DNA of 64,000 bases from contig JARKIF010000021.1 of assembly GCA_029378245.1 (NCBI GenBank), positions 930,001 to 994,000 of the forward strand, given 5' to 3'. This DNA comes from Roridomyces roridus. Lineage: Eukaryota > Basidiomycota > Agaricomycetes > Agaricales > Mycenaceae. Position 1 is the first letter of the stretch, and each line of letters begins with the position of its first letter. A program made the position numbers and the translations under genes. The notes beneath the pieces are model-generated. The model had not been told where the DNA came from and searched no databases. It worked only from the letters and a program-made list of their open reading frames with translations. Shown here in pieces: positions 34,453 to 44,406 of the stretch.

Positions 34453-35198
34453 GGTGGGTTGTGAGATGGATGCTCAGGCCCTTGCAGAGTCGTTATACTT
34501 GATTTCGTCGCCCCCCTCAGTCATCGTTGCAAGAGCTTAAAGAATAGGCATGGATTCAAACAAGTGGATGAAACATTGTCGGCGTGTATTATCCCTGGAA
34601 AATGGAGAACAGATTTAGAAAAAGCTCAAGAAATCCCCAAGTGGTATACCTTACTACTCCGTCCCTGAGGTGAACCAGGGCGCTGGGCGCTGGGCATCAA
34701 GAACGAGAATATTCAGCACAACGGTCGCCATTGACCAAGCTCCGATGCTTTCTGAGTGCTTCCGATTGGAAGTGCTTGGACCATTTGGCAATGCCGTGCG
34801 CTCCACGGTGGGACTGGATGCAGGGGAGTGAGGTCGTCGTCGTCGTCGTCGTTGGAAACTTGGAGGAACCGACCGGTGGTGATCCGGCTGTCCGGCCGTA
34901 GAAACCCATCATGCAAAATATTTGTACAGCAGGGTTTCTAAATAAGAGGGGGGTTTCTTACTGGACCCCGGGTTTCTGGATAGAATTATCCCCACTGACA
35001 TCCACAATGACGACTCGGGACACCTATTTCCTGCCTGACGCAGCCTGAGCTCCTCGGCCCGAATGTGAACGCGGGATCAGATTGTGTCTATGTATCGTTA
35101 TGTCACTTCCGATTCGCTTCCCAGGGCCAGCGGCACCACTCCTTCGACGCACCGAACGCTGCGATGGGGTCCACCGTACTTCAGAAAATTCCGTGGGG

Positions 35199-35270
35199 CG
35201 TCGACTCGCAAGTAATGGACAAAGACGTTGGTCCACCGGCCTCCAGGAATCGACGCTTTGAGCCACACCC
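35199..35270 (+). repeat. Dispersed 60-bp repeat, copy B
   Basis: This matches 27221-27300 in the same order (TAATGGAC, GACGTTGGTCCA, AGGAAT, CTTTGA). It lies upstream of the gene at 35401, between the MULE target site and a TATA box. Confidence 0.45.
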
Positions 35271-35333
35271 ATGCCACCACCCTTAGGACCAAGCGCACAA
35301 TGAGCCACTCCCCAGCTCAAAGCGTCGCCCCTA

Positions 35334-35341
35334 GTATAAAA
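35334..35341 (+). promoter_or_regulatory. TATA box of the gene at 35401
   Basis: TATAAAAG lies about 60-67 nt before the ATG, followed by a pyrimidine-rich leader, a standard core-promoter layout. Confidence 0.5.
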
Positions 35342-35400
35342 GTCCGCCCAGTCTCAGTCGCCTCTCCCTGCCATCCAAGCACCCCCCAAATTTCGTCACC

Positions 35401-37070
35401 ATGTCCCTCGCCGCTGAAGTTGCTGAGCAACTGAAAAAGAAAATATCGTATGAAGATTACACCCTCCTCCAGAAGCACAAGTATCTTTCCGCGGGTATAC
35501 AAGATGTACTGCCGAAGGAGCTGCACCCGCCTGGTGGGTTCGCCAAACTACGCAGCGCGCCGAGGCGCGTCAAGCTGCTGGAGCAAGGTTTGTCGGTCCC
35601 TTGTCGCAATTGTCTTGACGCTGATGTGGCTCACAGCCGAGGAGCACCTCACGTTCCTCCTGAACACGGTCACCGGGAGTAGGATCGCGCTGGACGTGTC
35701 TGTAGTCAAGCTACAGTCGGACGTGTCTGCTCAGGAAGATATGGTCGTGGAGCGGCTTCAACGCCTGCTGAGAATTGGCCATATTCCCGAGCTCTGTGTC
35801 CCACCGATGAAAGACCATCACGGTTCCCTACTTGAGATAGGCGCGTGCCACCACTACCCTGGAGCATACGAGTGCTGACATTCTTTTTTTTTCAGTCCTA
35901 GTGCGCATCCTGCAGCTGCAAGCGCGCGTGGCAGTGGCCAAGGCCTCCCTTGACGCCGCACAGCCTCCTTCGGAGCCCAGTGTGCGCGTTGCACGTGCAG
36001 CAAAGGCGCGCCGCTCTATCATCCAGCGTCGGGGCCACATTCCCTACGACGAGGACGCCGCCCAAGTCATACTACTCGACCCCGACGTGCTCTGTTACGC
36101 GCCGGAGCTCAAGTTCCTCGAAGCTGCCGTGCCGAAATGCCAATCCATGATCAGGACACTTCGGCGGTGGCAAAAGGTATTCAGTCGGATGCCGCAGCGA
36201 CCGCTTCTAGACAGCTATGAAGCGTTCTTCATCTACTCAGCCTCGGGTGACGAGGACGTGAAAGCTCGTTCCCCTCCAATCTATTCCTCTTCTCCGCCCC
36301 GTTCTCCTTCTCCTCCCGAGCCCACACCCATGGCGGTGGACACTCCAGTCCCCCAAGTCGTCCCTGGCTACCCCACGGTCGACAGACAACAGCCCATGTC
36401 GGTCGCCACGCCGCACCCTGCCTTCGGGCATCCCGCTTCGACCATGCCGATGAATGTAGCGCCTCCTTACGTTCTGGGGCCTCAGAACGGCCAAATGTAC
36501 CCTCTCACGGTGCTGCAGAACGGCGCTTTTACTGCGGCGCTTGGATTCCCCGCTCCTAGACAGCACGTCTACGCGAAAGCACTGCAGATGCGCCTGCAGC
36601 TGCTGCAGCAGCAGGCAATTCACCGTGGTTATCCTACCCAGCTATCGCAACACAGCTTGTCGGGTCGGTATCACCCTCACCAGCAGATGCAGCCAATGTA
36701 CCCCGCTGCTGTCTCCAATCATGGAATGCCCTTCCAGACTGCTCCTATCCCCGCGCTGCAATTCCACCCGACTCGTGTACCGCACCCTCATTATCACCAC
36801 CAGCAGCAGCCGCAGCAGCAGCGTCAGCACTGGGAGCTGCAGATGCGCGCACCTCCTGCCACCGCCTCTGCTGCCAGGTTCTCCTTCCCACAAGAGCAGC
36901 CATGGCCAGTGTCTGACCACCACCACCCACACCACGGGTACAACGACCGTTCGCACGACGACCCCGGGTGCTCTCTCCCGAACTTTCACTACGTGGACCA
37001 AGAATGGGAGGAGATGGAGATGAGTCAGACGGAGGTGGAAACGCGGAGGAGGGCTTCGTACCATATGTGA
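35401..37070 (+). CDS. Hypothetical Gln/Pro/His-rich protein
   Basis: The gene starts MSLAAEVAEQLKKKISYEDY after a TATA box. Exon 1 ends near 35587 and joins over a 49-nt intron to AEEHLTFLLNTVTG. A second intron ends with a T-rich tract and CAG near 35895, but its donor (35797 or a later GT) is not settled. The last exon runs to 37070. The middle region (VRILQLQARVAVAKASLD, ARAAKARRSIIQRRG) is helical and charged. The C-terminal half is low-complexity, with QLLQQQ, PQQQRQ and HHHPHH tracts and many Pro, as in transcription-related disordered regions. No family was recognised. Confidence 0.6.
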
Positions 37071-37239
37071 GATGGACGATAAATATGATAAGTATGTACT
37101 GTATGCACTATGAATCCGTAAATTCACTGTGAATCTATGTACCCTTCAATTTGGAGCTTGGGATGCCCAGAGAGATCAGCAAGAGATCAGACGGCCGCAT
37201 CAAAGTGATGTATACTTATCTTTGGCTTATCTTGAAGTT

Positions 37240-37702
37240 ATGCCGTCCTCCCGTCTTCCACCACTTGGCGCGCTTCTCACTGCTATGACCGCTCTGGCAA
37301 CCCTAAGTCTTGTCGAGAATGATCCTTGGTCAATGGGCTCTCTCTATCCGCAACTCTATGCAGATTTTTTCTTGGACCATCTCTTGATTCTTGGGCAAGC
37401 CGCAAAACGCTGGGCAGCCTGGGCCTTACCACGACTTCTTCATTGCGAATGCCAGGATAGCCCCTACACGCCCTTGTCCTTACGGCGACGGTCCTTCGAA
37501 TTCGAACGCGTGTTTAGCGCACCCTTCGCGCTATGCTCGTGATGCTTTATCGGTTCCGCTCAAGATGGAGTACTATGTAGACCATGAAGCCTCTGATTCT
37601 GACGGGCTCCCTCACTTCGTCCTCACCTTCCCGCGTCCGAAGAGCCCGACAGCCCCTATCTCCGCTAGACCGGTATCAATGAACGCCACGACCCTCGATT
37701 AA
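37240..37702 (+). CDS. Possible small gene, unresolved
   Basis: Two adjoining frames have coding-like codon use. The first starts MPSSRLPPLGALLTAMTALA at 37240; the second, from about 37390, contains QPGPYHDFFIANARIAPTRP and ends at 37702. They are offset by one base and no good intron joins them. This may be a real gene with a missed intron or a remnant. Confidence 0.25.
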
Positions 37703-38082
37703 ATGAAGTCTTGACGTGCGGCGGGCGTCCTTTTGCTTTGATCTCTGCAAATGTCTGCGGTATGTGCTCTCTTGGCGAGGGGCATTTCCTCATTGAATTC
37801 CCGGCAAACGATTTTATAACAAGACCAATTCACCGCAAGTACAAGAAGCATGGTCCAACGCGACCGGAGTGCGGAAGCGCTAAATAAAATTTGTCTAGAA
37901 ATATGGATTCTTCCATTCTTGCGGTTGTGTAACTGTGGCGGAATCTCCATTAAAATAAACTGGTCGTGGAATCCTTCAAATCGGGCCCAAAGGTCCCCGT
38001 TTCACCTTTATATTCTGTCAGTCTGCCTTTACTTCACCTTGCTTTCCCCCGTTCAGTGCCCGCTCACCCACCTCCCAACACG

Positions 38083-39447
38083 ATGCTGACGCCTCGCGAA
38101 GCGCCTTTGTTCCTCGATGGCCCTCAAGTCCTGAGGGACTATGGATACATACCGACGAAGGCCATTGCCATCCTGTTCCTCGCCCTCTTCGGTCTCAGCA
38201 CAAGTTGCGTTTTAATATGTACCTCCCCGGTATGACGCTGACTCTTCTCGCCGCAGTACTTCACATCGGTCAAGCCGCCCGGTTCAAGACTTGGTGGCTC
38301 ATTCCGACCATCGTGCTATGCGGAATCGGAGAGCTCATTGGATGGGGCGGGCGCTTGTGGAGCTCAGTCAATCATGACATTCATAATGGATTCTTGATGC
38401 AGTGAGTTTTTTCGTTCTCGATGATTCAAAGGTGTCCCAGGCTGAGTCGCCTCGACAGGATCACTTGCACCATTATCAGCCCGACCCCAGTGCGTCGTCA
38501 TTCACTTGGAAAATTATCCACAGCTGATCGAGTTGTATAGCTCCTGGCCGCCAGTTTCCTCGTTATGGGTCGTGTCATCCCCCGCCTTGGGACGAAATAC
38601 TCGGTGCTTACTCCCAGGATGTGTAAGTTTCTTCCTCCCTCTCCCCGATGAGGCTCATACCTCTATATAGACACGTTCCTGTTCCTTCCTTGCGTGAGTC
38701 GCTGTTCTGATTCAAGGAAAGACCCGCGGAAGCTGACTGACGCTTCAGGACATCATCGCTCTCGTAGTGCAAGGCTTGGGAGGCGGAGTAGCGTCGAGCG
38801 CAAAGCCGGGCGATCTTACCGTTGCTAATCGAGTGAGTCCATGCTTTCATTTGACGAACAAACCTAACAACATCCTTCACAAGGGCTCGAACATCATGTT
38901 GGCAGGGATTGCTTTCCAATTCGGTGCGTGTCAACCCTCACTTCTCCGCTCGCTCTCTGATACCCTCCTCCAGCCGTCATCATCGTCTTCTCTCTCTTCA
39001 CGATCGATTTTCTCCGACGTTACCTCTGGGACCGTCCCGTGCGCAATGGCGGAAGCACCCGGGGCGTGCTCACCCCGCGCCTGAAGACCATCTTCATCGC
39101 ACTTGCGCTCACCTCCCTCTTCCTCTTCATCCGGTACGCTACGCCTTGTTCTCCGTCCTTTGAACTCTGTCTGACATCCATCGAGGTCTGTATATCGTCT
39201 GATCGAGCTCAAAGACGGGTGGCTGGGCCGTGTCATCCGTACCCAAGTCTACTTCAACGTCTTGGACGGCGCGATGGTGGTCCTAGCCATCACCACCTGG
39301 AATTTCCTGCATCCCGGGTTATTACTGCAGCAGTCTGCAGTGGAGAGGAAGTGCGGTAATATCGAGCTGGGTGGGGTGCGGGGAAGCAGTCTTCATGTGG
39401 ATAATTCTCTTGAAACTGAGCGCAAAGCTGATGCCACATTCAACTGA
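38083..39447 (+). CDS. RTA1-like seven-TM membrane protein
   Basis: About nine exons join in frame, starting MLTPREAPLFLDGPQVLRDYG; the first intron is 38204-38256, and further short introns have GTGAGT/GTAAGT/GTGCGT donors. Family marks are present: GYIPTKAIAILFLALFGLST, WWLIPTIVLCGIGELIGWGG, LLAASFLVMGRVI, FLFLPCDIIALVVQGLGGG, FRxVY-type RSVYRLIELKDGW after the sixth helix, and VYFNVLDGAMVVLA in the last. RTA1/RSB1 proteins export lipids or sphingoid bases and give resistance to toxic lipophiles in yeast. It is located in the plasma membrane by family. The cargo is unknown. Confidence 0.9.
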
Positions 39448-39623
39448 GTACTTACCTCGGTCGTTGAATACATATATCCCGTTTTTTGATAGCCTTATAA
39501 TACATCCATGTACTCGCATTCAACCCTCCTTTGATTGTCAAATATATATTTATTACATGCGATCGTCCTCAGCAACACTCGCAGGCAAGAGGTGTGATCT
39601 CCAAATCCCTCTAGGGAGTAGAA

Positions 39624-41817
39624 TCACCAAGAAACAATCTTTGCGGGCATATCCTCACTAGGTCTCGGCCATTCCTTGCTTGGAAGATTATCAAACCGAG
39701 CATAATCCTCGGGCGTCAGGATCCAAGCCTACGTTCCCGGGCCGTTGAGTTTTTGATTCGATATAGTCATTCGACATCACGTACCGACGGTGCCCCTTTG
39801 GCCTTCCACCAATAGGTATGAATTTCTCTGAGACTGCGAATAGTGTAAGCTCCTGAAGAGGCACGTCCGGCTGGAGAGAGTCGAGACTCACTCGACAGAT
39901 GGAAACTCGATGTATTTGCCTCCGAGCTCCAATGCTTCACTATTCAACCAGGCAACATACTGACGGCTCAGTGCTTTGACAGGATTAAAGGTCAAGCCCA
40001 CGGACACGGTGAATCGGTACACCAACCTTCTTGCGCCAAGAAATCCAAGAACCCGCCAAAATCATACTTGCGCTCTTGGTATTCCCGCCACATTTGTTCT
40101 TGGCTGGGTAAACGGGCAGTGCCTTTCCATACTCGCGCAAAGGCGGTACTCTGGAAGTGACCGTGGCGCCAGGGATATGCTACTCGTAATCTAGGTCAGT
40201 GATTGTGGCGTGTACATGCGGACTGACTGTTTGTATATGCGAGAGTGGGATCATGGATGTAGTGTCCGGTCCAGTGAACATTGCTGAATGTCTGATCGAT
40301 GCTGAAGTTTCAACTCCAGTCAGCGGGATGGTAGTTTGCGGGGAGGAATGTGTGACGTGCATGTCTGGAAGGAATGTGTTGCGCCGGTAGCCTGTAGCAA
40401 AAATGACCTTTGTGATAGCTTTAACATGAGGACTATATGCAAAGAAGAAAATCACAGACCACATCGACGCCGGAAATGCTGGTCCCGTTCACCAGATGAA
40501 TTATCCCTTCCTGAATTCCCTGAGTATTTGAATCCAGCTCTTCAAAGAATGATATCTCGGGGATTATCTCCGTATTAAGCGGAAACTCAGCCAAAAGGTA
40601 GGATCCCACCGGGGTGCGATAGTTCTTATCCTGCGTAAACATTGAGCGTACGAAACCCAACTTGAAGGCGGTCCAATCTTACCCTGACGCTGGCTAGAAG
40701 CCGACGAGTGAAGGGCGAGATGGCTTGGGCGATTTGAGTGGCGGAAACCGAGGCTCCAACAATTAGAACGGTCTAGAATAGTTCAATAAATGAGATAAAC
40801 TAAGAAACAGAGGCTCCCACCTTGTTGGAGTAACGTTCTGGGTAGCGATACGACTGAGAATGGTGTACGCTGTACTGACCGTCCTCCAGAACCGCGCTCC
40901 AGTTGCCAACTCCAGGAATAGTAGGAACGTAGGGTACCGAATGCGGCCCCACAGCCACAACCACTGCGTCAAAGTCTTCGGTCCAAAAGTCTTCCTTGAC
41001 GCGGTTGGACTCGTAAAGCCATTCGAGACGTCGCAGGGTGAGAGTCCAAGTCGCGGTTTTGTTGCACTTTTGAATGCTCTCTACCGAAGTGGCGTAAGAT
41101 GCAACTGGGTGAGGGGAAGAAACTGGGTGGTCGTTGACGTTGAGCGCGTGCATGGATGCATATGCACGGACGTGACGCTGGACGTCATGAACGGATACAG
41201 CCCACTTTTTCGTGATCAACAACTGAGAAGAGGAAGGACGGGATGCGTACTGCGCCAGGAGGATACTGAACCCCGGGGAGGCTCGTCGTCGCCTATGCAC
41301 CACACGTTATTGGGTGTTTCTGTCACATAATACAGCACATACAGAGGGTGTGTTTGTGTGCAGGTCGTACCACACGGCACGCGGGCGCCATTGCAGCCTC
41401 CAGCGATCTGCCAACGACAATCCGTCGTCGCCCTCTTGGTGATAAATTGTTGCGGGAAGATTTCGAGGGGGAGGGGAGAGTTCTCGGGATGTCGTGTTTC
41501 TGAAGAGGTAAGACTCAAGATTGGAGTGAATTGAGTATGACTCACGGGTAAGACTCGCGCGCAGGTGGATCATTGCTATACAGCCAATTTCCACCAGGGG
41601 AAGAAGCACGCTCGAAAAGTCGGACGGAAAAGTTGGCCTCTAGAAGCTGGGTCGCGGCCATGAGCCCCGCGGGGCCTGCACCGATGACCGCCACACTGCG
41701 GATCGGAGGGTCGAAAGTCGTCCACTGGGGCTTGGCATCTGAGCTGAAGCTGGTCTGTCGTCCAAAAGATTTGGCCAATAGAGCTAACAGGACGGTTTGA
41801 GCACGCAAAATCCTCAT
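39624..41817 (-). CDS. Flavin-containing monooxygenase (FMO-like), copy 1, with signal-type N-terminus
   Basis: More than ten exons join in frame. It starts MRILRAQTVLLALLAKSFG, a signal-peptide-like leader. The FAD site is VAVIGAGPAGLMAATQLLE followed by ERASSPGGNW. Then come WYDLHTNTPS, VSVHDVQRHVRAYAS, FWTEDFDAVVVAVG, VLIVGASVSATQIA (NADPH site) and VIFATGYRRNTFLPD (FATGY motif). The protein ends DYARFDNLPSKEWPRP with stop at 39624-39626. One intron uses a GC donor (GCACGT) after LPD. It is similar throughout to the two FMO copies at 58.6-63.2 kb. The longer frame upstream of 41817 begins with TTG, so this ATG was chosen. It would oxygenate N, S or carbonyl carbon of small molecules; the substrate is unknown. 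Confidence 0.87.
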
Positions 41818-42208
41818 GGAGCTCAATGGGAAGTGGGGAAGTGGCCTGACGTGGCTGAGGTAGTTAACCCTACAGCACGGCGGCGCACAAACGCCGTGAA
41901 CAGCTAGATTAGCAAGCAGTAGCCTCGGAATCGAGCAAAGGAAGCGAGGCTTCGAGTTACGCCTTGTTTACGCCCGACTCATCCGTCAATGCCCAGGCCA
42001 CTGAGTGGCGTTTGATACGAGTTTGGTGCCAGTGTTTCTGTAGTATCTAGGTCGCCCAAGACTCGAGAAAGCAGAAGACGGTATCAGGACAGTCGACGTT
42101 GTCAAAGACAGTCTGTGGGTCAATGATGCAATCAACTAGACTCGAACCAGATCCCAAGGGTACCAGCACGAATCAAAGACAGTCGTTTGATGGTGTGTTA
42201 CCGGAGGG

Positions 42209-42614
42209 ACTGGAACGGAATCACCGGCGACTTATAGAGAGGCGATTAGCCGAGCCGATTTAAATGTCTTAGCGAAAATTCGGCGAGCCCGTTTGCAAAA
42301 GTTTTCTGTATCGCAAATCTGAGTAGGCAGTCCTCGAGAGAATCGATTTCTAAGACCTGTTATGTTTTCCGATTTTTTTACAAACAGGTTTTGCTCTCGC
42401 TATAAAGCGTTTTGTACTGCAGAATTGGCGCTCACGTGCTATCCCTTTGCTGTGCAGCGATTGATAAGCAATCCCACGACTATTGAATGCCTTGTTTTCG
42501 CACCAAAACTTTTTCAGAAAAAAATCGGAAAACATAGGAGGTCTTAGAATTACATTCTTCAGAGGACTGGATGACTTTCCATAAGACTAAAATATGTTTT
42601 CGCATTATCTGAGG
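42209..42614 (+). repeat. Left arm of a large inverted repeat
   Basis: The sequence from 42209 (ACTGGAACGGAATCACCGG) through TAGCCGAGCCGATT, AAATCTGAGT, GGCAGT and GATGACTTTCCATAA is found in reverse complement at 47107-47260. The left arm is interrupted by the MITE at 42328-42569, and after about 42614 by unrelated sequence. Confidence 0.65.
42328..42569. mobile_element. MITE with empty-site copy nearby
   Basis: Its ends are CAGTCCTC and GAGGACTG. The inner part of the inverted repeat (TTCTAAGACC, then TATGTTTTCCGATTTTTTT) matches its partner over 32 bp with two mismatches. The other arm of the large inverted repeat (47.14 kb) reads GGCAGTGGATGAC without it, so the insertion point is known to within a few bases. 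It is about 242 bp and non-coding. Confidence 0.75.
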
Positions 42615-43032
42615 GGTGCCAGCAATGTCGGCATGCTCATGCTTTCGATACATTTAGTCTGCTGGGCTTTCCATAAGCTAGGTGCGTGTTTAATTTACAC
42701 AGAATCCCTTCTTTCTATGCTCGGCATGCCGATGTCCGCGAACGCGCCGCTCTTGATTCACCCGACATGTTTTCACGCGCCTGTTTCCGTCCAACGCAAT
42801 GGGACGATGACCTGGACCCTGTATATCGACAAAAAACACGCCAACCCATTCAATTTTACCTGGATATGGCTTGAAGACCATGCAAGGTCCATGGCACGAT
42901 GCTTTGGAGAGAAGCCGAGGGCTCGGAGCAATGCCATCACAAGGCCGAAGGTCGGCAGATGGATGGTTTCACGACGGGATCACAACGTTAACAACGGGTA
43001 AAGCCCGAATCGGTTTATTCGACGAAGAATAG

Positions 43033-43065
43033 ATCTGGTGAGGGGTAGGGACCCCTCGACCAGAT
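43033..43065. other. Hairpin
   Basis: ATCTGGTGAGGGGT and ACCCCTCGACCAGAT pair with a single bulged base around a 4-nt loop. It lies just before the first 6-bp-TSD element. Confidence 0.5.
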
Positions 43066-43116
43066 TCATAGTTTAGTCGAGTGTTTGAGACTTGTTTAAA
43101 CTTCCGGGGTCCCGAC

Positions 43117-44376
43117 TATGCCGTTCAAGTTGGACATTTAATCAAACACACTTTTATTTTTGTTTTCGGCCGCAAAGTTTTTATTTCCAAAGTTCAAACG
43201 GTCTTAACTCAATATTTCAGAGGCCTTTTGGCTTGAGCAACCAGTTTTATTCAGTGTCGAGGGTTGGTTCGGCAGTCGGCCGTGGCCGCCGTGCCATCAT
43301 TGGCAACCAATCACTTACATACGCAGCCATTCCCGCAGTTCACACCGGTGTTGAGCAGCTTGTGAGCAGTGTCTAGCCCCAACGCCAGCGGGAACTGATG
43401 AGGTTCGTTGTGTGAGTCGGCACGACACGATGGGGAAGCAGCACATAGGCCACCGGAATGGCCAGCGTAGACAGGTCAGGTCTGAGCACGAGACGGGACG
43501 AGCCGCAATGAGTATGGTGCACGCAAAGCTGAAAGCCATTCCCACCACGGCACATCTGACTCATGTGCCCGCAACGCTGCGTGCCCCACGAATCCAACAG
43601 CGTCAATACCGCTGGACGAGTTCCTCGGCGCACTCCCAGATGTCCATGACGTAAAGTACTCGACCGGAATCCGACACCGACTCGCATGAATTGGACGCCG
43701 CGCGTTGCGTGGACCAATGCCCACAGCAAGGACGGGGCGTGCAGGGCAGCAAAGGTGATGTGGATTGACGGTGCCGTCTATGCGGAGGTATGGAAAGGGA
43801 AGTGTTGGGGCCGCCGCGATGCCGATGGCGAGGGTAAAAGCGACCTAGACGGAAAGAATAAGAAAGATAACGAAGGCCGCACTCGCCTCAATGCTCAGAC
43901 AGTCCCCGGTGTACCACCACCATCCTCCAGAGAGCATCCATCCAACGCTGAAAGAAATCCACCAAATATCGGCACCGGGCAAACGCTGTCTCGACACGAC
44001 AGGATACGAGGGTGGAATGCTGAGGACGTGATGTGTGGTCGACCGCTGATGATATCGGAAGGGCTGTAGCAAGATAGGATGGAGATCGATGGAGAGGCGG
44101 AAGACGAGAGCAAGAGCAGAGAGTAGGTAACGCCGGATCAGAGCATCACGTAACGGCCGCCGCCCAAACATCCCGCCTTCCAAACAGCTTGATCACTGGC
44201 AGGGCGCTGGAGCGGGAGAGCCCGAACGCCGCTCGGCACGACGTCCGAAACCCTGAATAATGGAATAAATGCTGGGACTGAGCTTGTGAAAAACATCTGA
44301 GGCACAGAAATAAAAGTTGGGAGCAGAAAACAAAAATAACAGCGCATTTGATTAAATGACCAACTTGAACAGCATA
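43117..44376. mobile_element. TIR element 1 with 6-bp TSD
   Basis: Both ends read inward as TATGCYGTTCAAGTTGG followed by an A/T-rich stretch with TTTAATCAAA and TTTTATTTTTG-like words. The element is flanked by CCCGAC on both sides (43111-43116 and 44377-44382). On the minus strand it holds a decayed coding segment that is homologous to plus-strand sequence in element 2 (shared peptide words CCPARP and PRNARRP). Confidence 0.75.
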
Positions 44377-44406
44377 CCCGACAGGTGCCTCGGCATGGCG
44401 GCAAAC

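Larger units (their letters stand above)
29262..34991 (-). mobile_element. Complete Mutator-like element (MULE), 5,730 bp
   Basis: The ends are inverted repeats identical over 45 bp (29262-29306 and 34947-34991), each starting GGATAATTCTATCC. The element is flanked by the perfect 9-bp direct repeat CCACTGACA (29253-29261 and 34992-35000), the target-duplication length typical of Mutator. It holds one long gene (29843-34452, minus) whose spliced frame is open. Identical termini, intact target duplication and open frame together suggest a recent, possibly still active insertion. A smaller foldback sits inside it at 29490-29663. Confidence 0.93.
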
